The notes under the pieces: model-generated
Seen by the model: the letters and a program-made list of their open reading frames with translations, nothing else
Told to the model about the DNA's origin: nothing
Database searches by the model: none
Translations under genes and position numbers: made by a program
Source: Betaproteobacteria bacterium
GTDB taxonomy: Bacteria; Pseudomonadota; Gammaproteobacteria; Burkholderiales; SG8-39
Direction of reading: 5' to 3'
Assembly (NCBI GenBank): GCA_011391185.1
Contig: JAABRB010000219.1
Span: 1 to 6,106, forward strand
DNA: 6,106 nt
In this document: piece after piece, positions 1-5,096 of the stretch
Numbering within the stretch: the first letter of the stretch is position 1
How the letters are laid out: each line of letters opens with the position of its first letter

Positions 1-84
1 ATTAACAAGAGTCAAATAAGCCCAGCCTTTTTCAATGTCTTGTTTTTGATCTGATCCTGTAAATCTTGTAAATCCTGTCTATTA
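1..84. repeat. Palindromic intergenic repeat, 9-bp period, copy 1 (left arm cut by window edge)
   Basis: The right arm (about 53-84) contains AATCCTGT/AATCTTGT-type units spaced 9 bp apart and is close to the reverse complement of the left arm of the second copy at 561-592. The left arm is represented only by 1-15, where AACAAGA (4-10) can pair with TCTTGTT (38-44). The rest of that arm would lie before the window. The stretch is AT-rich and contains no coding sequence. It lies directly upstream of moaE, ending 12 bp before its start codon. Repeats of this general type are scattered between genes in many environmental proteobacteria; no function can be read from it. Confidence 0.7.
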
Positions 85-96
85 GTTATTTTTCAC

Positions 97-555
97 ATGA
101 CTGTTAGGATACAGACAGCGGATTTCGATGTGAGCGCCGAGATCGCCGCGTTGCGCCGTGGCAACCCCAGGGTGGGGGCGGTGGCAAGTTTCATCGGCAT
201 CGTGCGCGATGTGAACGAGGGTGACGCCGTCGCGGAGATGACGCTCGAGCACTATCCCGGCATGACGGAAAAGGCGATAGAAGAGATCATCTCCCAGGCG
301 CATTCCCGATGGAACGTGCTGAATTTACTCGTCATCCATCGAGTAGGACGACTCCAGCCATTGGATCAAATCGTTCTGGTCGTGGCGGCGGGAGAGCACC
401 GCGGCGAGGCATTCGCCGCCTGCGAATTCATCATGGACTACCTGAAGACGCGCGCGCCTTTCTGGAAGAAGGAACAGGCCGGCAAGGGCGCACGCTGGGT
501 CGAGGCCCGAGAGACGGACGACGTCGCGGCAGATCGCTGGCGGCTCAAGGGCTGA
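97..555 (+). CDS. moaE: Molybdopterin synthase catalytic (large) subunit MoaE
   Basis: MoaE is the large subunit of the cytoplasmic molybdopterin synthase. With the thiocarboxylated small subunit MoaD it adds two sulfurs to cyclic pyranopterin monophosphate to make molybdopterin. The 152-residue product matches the usual length (about 150). Family hallmarks are visible in order: FIGIVRD with R37 (about 32-38), TLEHYPGMTEKA (49-60), VIHRVG (79-84), EHR with H101 and R102, and MDYLKTRAPFWKKE (113-126). K117 and K124 align with the two catalytic lysines of the E. coli protein (K119, K126). The RWVEAR segment follows at 133-138. The ATG at 97 gives the expected N-terminus, but no Shine-Dalgarno sequence is visible because the upstream DNA is the 9-bp-period repeat. 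No moaD is in the window; it may lie upstream. Function is confident from motif conservation. Confidence 0.96.
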   Translation: MTVRIQTADFDVSAEIAALRRGNPRVGAVASFIGIVRDVNEGDAVAEMTLEHYPGMTEKAIEEIISQAHSRWNVLNLLVIHRVGRLQPLDQIVLVVAAGEHRGEAFAACEFIMDYLKTRAPFWKKEQAGKGARWVEARETDDVAADRWRLKG

Positions 556-560
556 GGATC

Positions 561-652
561 AATAGACAGGATTAACAAGATTAACAAGATTCAAGCCATA
601 AACCCCAAGCCCTCTAGATGTTTTCTTGTTAATCCTGTAAATCCTGTCAATT
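561..652. repeat. Palindromic intergenic repeat, 9-bp period, copy 2 (complete)
   Basis: Left arm 561-592 carries GACAGGATT followed by two ACAAGATT-type units at 9-bp spacing. Right arm 621-652 carries TCTTGTTAATCCTGTAAATCCTGTC-like units. The reverse complement of the right arm matches the left arm at 26 of the first 29 positions by hand comparison, so the element can fold into a long hairpin with a loop of roughly 28 nt (593-620). It fills most of the moaE-crcB gap. It could act as a transcription terminator or mRNA-stabilising hairpin for moaE, but there is no clear U-tract, so that is only a guess. Confidence 0.8.
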
Positions 653-678
653 CGATTTTGAGGTGTAGGGGGAGGAAC

Positions 679-1062
679 GTGAACGCAGCGGGATTGATGG
701 CGGTTAACATAGGCGCAATGCTCGGCGCGTGGTTGCGCTGGGGGCTGAGCGTGGCGCTCAACACCGCCGTGCCGAATCTGCCGCTTGGAACGCTCGCCGC
801 CAACCTCATCGGCGGTTATCTGGTCGGGATCGCGGTGGAGCTGGTACTCCAGCTGGCTCTCGTGTCGGCGGAGTGGAGATTATTTATCATCACCGGTTTT
901 CTCGGCGGCCTGACGACGTTTTCAACGTTCTCGATCGAAGCGACGGAGCTCATTGCCATGCAGCGTTACGGCTGGGCGGTGCTCCACATCGGCTCCCATC
1001 TCGCGGGATCGCTGGCAATGACCGTGCTGGGAATTTACACGGCGCGTGCGGCCGTCACCTGA
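679..1062 (+). CDS. crcB: Fluoride ion channel CrcB/FluC
   Basis: CrcB/FluC is a small inner-membrane protein that works as a dual-topology dimer and exports toxic fluoride. From the GTG at 679 the product is 127 residues, the normal family length. Four hydrophobic segments are visible (roughly 5-27, 36-58, 68-92, 99-122). Family motifs are present: GAMLGAWLRWGLS (12-24), GTLAANLIGGYLVG (37-50) with the conserved N42, and GFLGGLTTFSTFSIE (73-87) with the TTFSTFS pore motif. The GTG is preferred because a purine-rich GGGGGAGG (668-675) lies just upstream; an ATG at 697 is possible but would trim the first helix. A TTG at 658 lies beside the repeat and is unlikely. No fluoride riboswitch is recognisable upstream. 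The next gene starts 13 bp downstream, so the two could be cotranscribed. Confidence 0.95.
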   Translation: MNAAGLMAVNIGAMLGAWLRWGLSVALNTAVPNLPLGTLAANLIGGYLVGIAVELVLQLALVSAEWRLFIITGFLGGLTTFSTFSIEATELIAMQRYGWAVLHIGSHLAGSLAMTVLGIYTARAAVT

Positions 1063-1075
1063 GTAAGGGAATTTC

Positions 1076-1915
1076 ATGAGTAACAACTTGCAACAACTGT
1101 GGCCCGGCGACAAGCGCATCGCCGTCGTATTCAACGTGGCGTTCGAGGCCTGGTCCGATGGCAAAGCGCCCGGGATCAGCCCCATGGGCAATCCGCTGCC
1201 AGCGGTGCCGGGCATCGTCGACAACATGGCGATCTCGTGGGCGGCCTATGGAGCCCGCCGTGGCATCTTTCGTCTGCTCGAAGCTTTCGCCCGCCACGGC
1301 ATCCGCGCGAGCGTCATGACCAATGCCGTGCTGGCCGAGCGCTCGCCGAAAGCGGTGCACGCTGTCGGCACCAGCGGCCATGAAGTGGTCTCCCACTCCT
1401 ATGCGATGGATGTGATGCCGGTGTTGATGTCCGAGGCGCAGGAGCGGGCCAATATCAGGCGCTGCACCGACCTGCTTGCGCGGGTCTCTGGAACGGACGT
1501 CCTGGGCTGGATCAGCCCCCGCGGCACGCCCGGCCCCAATACCGCGCGCCTGCTCGCCGAGGCGGGCTATCAGTGGTACGGCGACGTGTTCGACGATGAC
1601 CTGCCGTACGTGCAGCGCTTCGGTCATTCGCGTATCGTAGCGCTGCCGCTCTCGATGGATGTCAACGACATGACCTCGATGAAATACGGCATTTCGCCGC
1701 GCGCGCTGCTGGAAACGTTCGAGGAGCATCTCGGCCGGGTGATCCAGCACGAGCGCGGTCCGGCCATCATCGACGCCACGGTGCACGCGCATATCTTCGG
1801 GCGACCGCACGGCGCGCACTACTACGAGCGCATCATGGAGATCGCCGCACGCACGCCGGAAGTGTGGATAGCGACGCGCAAGGAAATCGCCAGGCACGTG
1901 CTGGCGTCTCAGTAA
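1076..1915 (+). CDS. Polysaccharide deacetylase (CE4) family hydrolase, PuuE-like
   Basis: This 279-residue cytoplasmic protein (no signal peptide) has the NodB/CE4 barrel fold signature in the divergent form seen in the PuuE allantoinase/HpPgdA branch. Visible landmarks are KRIAVVFNVAFEAW (13-26), a RHGIRASVMTNAVLAE segment (73-88), GHEVVSHSYAMD (101-112), GWISPRGTPGPNTARLLAEAGY (144-165), FDDDLPY (172-178), and VHAHIFGRPHG (236-246). Classical CE4 motif 1 has two adjacent Asp residues; here the position reads F-N-V-A-F-E, and motif 2 ends in Asp112 rather than a second His. This suggests a changed or absent metal site and a small amide or acyl substrate rather than a cell-wall polymer. The ATG has AAGGGA (1065-1070) five bases upstream. 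The binding-protein gene follows after 20 bp. The substrate is unknown; allantoinase is not supported because no other ureide gene is present. Confidence 0.85.
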   Translation: MSNNLQQLWPGDKRIAVVFNVAFEAWSDGKAPGISPMGNPLPAVPGIVDNMAISWAAYGARRGIFRLLEAFARHGIRASVMTNAVLAERSPKAVHAVGTSGHEVVSHSYAMDVMPVLMSEAQERANIRRCTDLLARVSGTDVLGWISPRGTPGPNTARLLAEAGYQWYGDVFDDDLPYVQRFGHSRIVALPLSMDVNDMTSMKYGISPRALLETFEEHLGRVIQHERGPAIIDATVHAHIFGRPHGAHYYERIMEIAARTPEVWIATRKEIARHVLASQ

Positions 1916-1935
1916 GACAACCTCGGAAGCGAACG

Positions 1936-2991
1936 ATGAAGACTGGCATTGAGGGTCTGTGGGCAAAAGTGATGAAATCGCACCGACTGATGGGGAAATG
2001 CCTGGGCCGAAGCTTTCATTCAGCTGCGCTGATCCTCGCGCTTTGGCTGGTCGTGGTGGTGGAAGTGGCTCACGCCCAGGGCGGCTGGCGTCCGGAGAAG
2101 CCGGTCGAACTGATCGTGCCGACCGCGGCAGGCGGCATCAACGATCAGATCACGCGCCTGATGCAAAGGGTGTTGCAGGAGGAAAAGCTGCTGACCGTTC
2201 CATCCGTCGTCATGAACAAGCCGGGCGGCAACCAATCGCTGGCGGTGATCTACCTGACCCAGAAGGCGCCTGACCCTCACTACCTCTTGTACGCGACGGC
2301 GACCGTTTTCACCAACCAGCTCGCCGGTCTGACGCCGCTGGGCTATACCGACCTCACGCCGCTGGCGTGTCTCGTCGTCGACTATAGCGTGGTCACGGTA
2401 GCCGCGAATTCGCCCATCAAGACCATGCGTGAGCTGGTGGATCGTCTCAAGGCGGACCCTGGTTCAGTTGTCTTTGGCATGGTAAGTCGCGGCGGGCCCA
2501 ACCACCTGGCGCTGTCGCAGGCGGTGCTGTCGGCCGGGGTCGATCCGCGCAAGCTGAGGACGGTGGTGTTCAAGACCAACGCGGAGTCCCACATGGCGGT
2601 GGTGGGCGGACATATCCAGGCGGTGGTTTCTTCTGTCAGCGCTGCGCTGCCCCAGGTGCAGGCCGGACATTCCCGTATGCTCGCCATTGCCGCGCCCCAG
2701 CGCTTGGCAGGGGACCTGGCGGCGTTGCCGACGATGCGGGAGCAGGGCATCAACGCGACCGGAATTTCGAACTGGCGTGCCATCTTCGGCACCCGGGGCA
2801 TGACGGCACCGCAGGTCTCGTTCTGGGACGAGGCGCTCGCGCGGGTAACAGCGAGCGAGGAGTGGAACCGGGAACTCGACGGCACCAACATGTCGCGCCT
2901 GCCGTTGCGGGCCAGGGATTTTACACGCTACCTCGAAGCGGAATACGCGGCCGCGAAGTCGGTCATGGCCGACCTCGGGCTGGTGAAATAG
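1936..2991 (+). CDS. Tripartite tricarboxylate transporter substrate-binding protein (TctC/Bug family)
   Basis: Bug/TctC proteins are periplasmic binding proteins that capture carboxylates and similar small molecules, sometimes for a TctAB permease. From ATG 1936 the product has 351 residues: a basic N-region, a hydrophobic core (about 30-42), and a probable signal-peptidase site after AHA (45-47). The mature part begins QGGWRPEKPVELIVPTAAGG, followed by NDQITR (69-74), the family's usual VP-GG-D-R ligand-binding start. A GGPNHLAL segment and a C-terminal LGLVK tail are also typical. GGAAG (1925-1929) six bases upstream supports ATG 1936; ATG 1972 would shorten an unusually long N-region (339 residues) and is a fair alternative. 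No TctA or TctB membrane gene is in the window, as is common for orphan Bug genes in betaproteobacteria. The stop codon is one base from the next start, implying translational coupling. Confidence 0.92.
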   Translation: MKTGIEGLWAKVMKSHRLMGKCLGRSFHSAALILALWLVVVVEVAHAQGGWRPEKPVELIVPTAAGGINDQITRLMQRVLQEEKLLTVPSVVMNKPGGNQSLAVIYLTQKAPDPHYLLYATATVFTNQLAGLTPLGYTDLTPLACLVVDYSVVTVAANSPIKTMRELVDRLKADPGSVVFGMVSRGGPNHLALSQAVLSAGVDPRKLRTVVFKTNAESHMAVVGGHIQAVVSSVSAALPQVQAGHSRMLAIAAPQRLAGDLAALPTMREQGINATGISNWRAIFGTRGMTAPQVSFWDEALARVTASEEWNRELDGTNMSRLPLRARDFTRYLEAEYAAAKSVMADLGLVK

Positions 2992-2992
2992 C

Positions 2993-3961
2993 GTGGCGGT
3001 CACGCTGGGATTCGAAGCGCTGCAGGGCGCGCTCAACATGAGCGATGCGATCGACCTGCTCGAGCGTGCTTTCACGCACGAGGCGGCCGGCCGGGCATAT
3101 CTATCGCCGAAATTCGTCAGCAACTTCGAAGGCGGCGCGATGCGCATGCTGTTCGCCGCCGATTACGAGGCGGGCTACAGCGCGACCAAGACCTACCAGA
3201 ACGTCCGGGGAACAGGCGCGCGCTTCCTCGTGGCGCTTTATAGCCTCAAGGACGGCGAACTCCTGGCCCTGCTCGACGGGCGCTATATCACCGACATGCG
3301 CACCGGTGCTGCGAGCGGAGTCGTGGCGCGCAGGGTAAACGTGCCGGGGCCGGTGACGGTGGGGTTGATTGGCTCCGGCCATCAAGCGCGTGCGCAACTC
3401 GAGTGCCTCGCCTCGGTCTACCGGATCAGTCAGGCCTCGGTTTATAGCCCCACCCAGGCCAACCGCGAAGCCTTCGCGCGCGAGATGTCGGCAAAACTCG
3501 GATTCCCGGTCACGGCGGTAGATACGGCGCAGGCGGCGGTGAGCGGCCACCCGGTAGTAGCCGCGGCGAGCAGCGCGCGCGGAGCCGAGCCGGTGCTGCG
3601 CGGGGAATGGCTGGGCAGCTGTCGCCTGCTATGCGCCGTCGGCAACACCCGGGCGCAGTTCGCCGAGATCGACGTGCGCGCTCTTCAGGATGCGAAGCGG
3701 GTTGTAGTGGATACTTCTCACGCACTGGGGGAGGCAGGGGAGCTGCGGCGCGCCGTCGAAGCCGGCGCGCTCCCTGAATCGAAACGGGCGACCCTGGGCC
3801 AGATCGTTACCGGCGCAGTGACCCTGCCGAAGGAAGGCATGGTCGTCTTCAAGTCGGTTGGCACCGCGCTGCAGGATCTCGCGCTGGCCGCGCGCTATTA
3901 CGAACTCATAGGCGCAAGCGCGGGGGTTCCGACCGCGGTGGACCTGGCCGGCGTTAAGTGA
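2993..3961 (+). CDS. Ornithine cyclodeaminase/mu-crystallin family NAD(P)-binding protein
   Basis: The 322-residue protein has the two-domain architecture of this family, whose members include ornithine cyclodeaminase, alanine dehydrogenase, and ketimine or imine reductases. The N-terminal substrate domain shows MSDAIDLLERAF (16-27), MRMLF (50-54), K66 in ATKTYQN and R103 in DMRTGAASG. The Rossmann dinucleotide motif is VGLIGSGHQA (123-132). VGNTRAQFAEID (216-227), VVVDT (237-241), LGQIVTG and VFKSVGTALQDLALAARYYE complete the family pattern. True ornithine cyclodeaminase has a catalytic Asp followed by a PGK-type stretch where this protein has N218 and TRAQF, so ornithine is an unlikely substrate. 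The GTG start at 2993 is chosen because it gives the normal family N-terminus; ATG 3038 would remove part of it. The start lies one base after the upstream stop. A role in reducing or forming a C=N bond in a catabolic route is inferred. Confidence 0.88.
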   Translation: MAVTLGFEALQGALNMSDAIDLLERAFTHEAAGRAYLSPKFVSNFEGGAMRMLFAADYEAGYSATKTYQNVRGTGARFLVALYSLKDGELLALLDGRYITDMRTGAASGVVARRVNVPGPVTVGLIGSGHQARAQLECLASVYRISQASVYSPTQANREAFAREMSAKLGFPVTAVDTAQAAVSGHPVVAAASSARGAEPVLRGEWLGSCRLLCAVGNTRAQFAEIDVRALQDAKRVVVDTSHALGEAGELRRAVEAGALPESKRATLGQIVTGAVTLPKEGMVVFKSVGTALQDLALAARYYELIGASAGVPTAVDLAGVK

Positions 3962-3996
3962 CCCGGTTTCACATTTTTCCGAGGGCATGTAAAGCC

Positions 3997-4025
3997 TTGA
4001 CCCTGCCAGACGGGTAGAGAAGAAT
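3997..4025 (+). promoter_or_regulatory. Possible weak sigma-70 promoter upstream of the DapA-like pair
   Basis: The 100-bp gap 3962-4061 is the first long break inside the cluster. It contains TTGACC (3997-4002), which matches the -35 consensus at five of six positions, then 17 bases, then AAGAAT (4020-4025), which matches the -10 consensus at four of six. The spacing is ideal but the -10 is poor, so this is only a candidate. It would allow the two DapA-superfamily genes to be expressed separately from the upstream genes. No clear intrinsic terminator is visible in the same gap. Confidence 0.3.
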
Positions 4026-4048
4026 GCAGTCGTCCAGAATCAACAATG

Positions 4049-4055
4049 AAGGAAG
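4049..4055 (+). promoter_or_regulatory. Ribosome binding site deciding the start at 4062
   Basis: AAGGAAG lies six bases before ATG 4062 and fixes that codon as the start, over the in-frame TTG at 4056, which abuts the site, and over ATG 4068. Confidence 0.7.
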
Positions 4056-4061
4056 TTGCCC

Positions 4062-4985
4062 ATGCTCATGCCGATCAGGTTGAAGGGCGTCATGCAGGCC
4101 CCGGTCTCGCCAATGAAGGACGATTTCAGCTTCGACGGGGACGGCTTTGCCAAGATGGTGGACTTTCACGTCCGCCATGGTGCGCCCGCCATCGCCTGGC
4201 CTCACCACAAGGCGGAATCGCTGAACCTCACGATTGCCGAGCGCAAGCTGGGCGCCGAGATCGCGGTCAAGACCGTCAACCAGCGGGTGCCGGTTTCAAT
4301 CTTCGTCGGCACGCTGTCGGAGGAGGATTCGCTGGACCTCGCGCAGCATGCCCAGAGAATCGGCGCGGACGCCATCCTCACCATATCACCCTACTGCCGG
4401 CGCCCGTCGCAGGAAGAGATTTTTGATTCGATCGTGCGCATCGCGACCTCGACCGATCTCGCTGTCCTCACCTACAACTCACCGTGGCGCAACGGCGAGG
4501 GCGTGGAATTCACAGGCGAGCTGACCCAGCGCCTGATCGAGCGGCTTCCCAACTATATCGGCATGAAGGACGCGAGCTTCCACAGCAGCAAGTACCTGGA
4601 GATCTCCCGCGTGGCGTTGAACATGCGCCCCGGTTTCGCGATCATCATGGGCGTCGAGCACCTGCTCGCGTCATACCCGCTCGGCGCCTGCGGCTCGTTC
4701 TCGTCTTCCGGGGCCATCGCGCCCAACCTTTGCAATAAATTCTTCGCGGCCCTGCAGGCCCGCGACTGGGAGACGGCGCGTGAATGCCAGTTCAAGATTT
4801 CCGCGCTGTGGCGCCTGTTCAAGGAGCAGTACCCTTCGTCGCTGAAGGGCGCGATGATCATGATGGGCCGCCCGGTCGGTCCGACGCGCTCGCCACTGCC
4901 CACGGCTACCAAGGAGCGCATCGAATTCCTGAGGAAGCAGCTCGAGGAGCTGAACATTCTGCAAACCGAGCCGCATGGCTGGTGA
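4062..4985 (+). CDS. DapA/N-acetylneuraminate lyase superfamily protein, probably catalytically active
   Basis: A 307-residue (beta/alpha)8-barrel protein of the class I aldolase/dehydratase superfamily that includes dihydrodipicolinate synthase (DHDPS). The Schiff-base lysine is K169 in YIGMKDAS, the conserved tyrosine is Y138 in TYNSPWRNG, and R143 matches the substrate-binding Arg138 of E. coli DapA. Other landmarks are QAPVSP (12-17), SPYCRRPSQEE (109-119) and a GACGSFSSSG segment. Two DHDPS features are missing: the TTGE motif is replaced by HHKAES (48-53), and the second Tyr of PYY is C112. The Thr-Tyr-Tyr proton relay of DHDPS is therefore broken, and lysine biosynthesis is unlikely; a pyruvate- or 2-oxo-acid-dependent aldolase, lyase or dehydratase is more plausible. 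The next gene encodes a paralog with the same C-terminal pattern (EPHGW here). The substrate is unknown. Confidence 0.88.
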   Translation: MLMPIRLKGVMQAPVSPMKDDFSFDGDGFAKMVDFHVRHGAPAIAWPHHKAESLNLTIAERKLGAEIAVKTVNQRVPVSIFVGTLSEEDSLDLAQHAQRIGADAILTISPYCRRPSQEEIFDSIVRIATSTDLAVLTYNSPWRNGEGVEFTGELTQRLIERLPNYIGMKDASFHSSKYLEISRVALNMRPGFAIIMGVEHLLASYPLGACGSFSSSGAIAPNLCNKFFAALQARDWETARECQFKISALWRLFKEQYPSSLKGAMIMMGRPVGPTRSPLPTATKERIEFLRKQLEELNILQTEPHGW

Positions 4986-4990
4986 ATCAA

Positions 4991-5096
4991 GTTCAATGTT
5001 CCGAGTTCCGGGTTCCGAGTTCAAAATCGAGAACGGCAGCTCGTGCTGATGACCTTGAACCTTGAGCATTGAACGTTGAACCCGGAACATTTAATT
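4991..5096. repeat. Palindromic repeat built from 7-bp units, between the two DapA-like genes
   Basis: The left arm (4991-5025) is five consecutive 7-mers of the form GTTCAAN or GTTCCGN: GTTCAAT, GTTCCGA, GTTCCGG, GTTCCGA, GTTCAAA. The right arm (5055-5089) is the reverse-complement type, TTGAACN or CGGAACN: TTGAACC, TTGAGCA, TTGAACG, TTGAACC, CGGAACA. The outer ends pair well: 4995-5008 and 5078-5091 match at 13 of 14 positions. The centre contains a small CAGC-TCGT-GCTG hairpin (5037-5048). The element fills almost the entire 111-bp gap and supplies the DNA just before the next start codon. It is unrelated in sequence to the 9-bp-period repeats around moaE. Confidence 0.85.

Noticed and set aside
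1..652. CRISPR array from the repeated units around moaE
   Set aside because: Units are 9 bp, contiguous and inverted, with no spacers of uniform length.
556..678. Fluoride riboswitch upstream of crcB
   Set aside because: The gap is filled by the 9-bp-period palindrome and a short purine tract; no conserved fluoride-aptamer core sequence can be found.
1055..1966. Long minus-strand open frame (303 codons) opposite the CE4 hydrolase gene
   Set aside because: It is a GC-rich antisense shadow: Arg/His-rich, with no family motif, opposite a clear + strand gene.
2382..3147. Overlapping minus-strand open frames across the TctC/OCD junction
   Set aside because: They span two well-supported + strand genes and show no motif, only the third-position GC bias of the opposite strand.
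3980..4006. Intrinsic terminator after the OCD-family gene
   Set aside because: Only a four-base AGGG/CCCT pairing around a long loop is possible and no T-tract follows.
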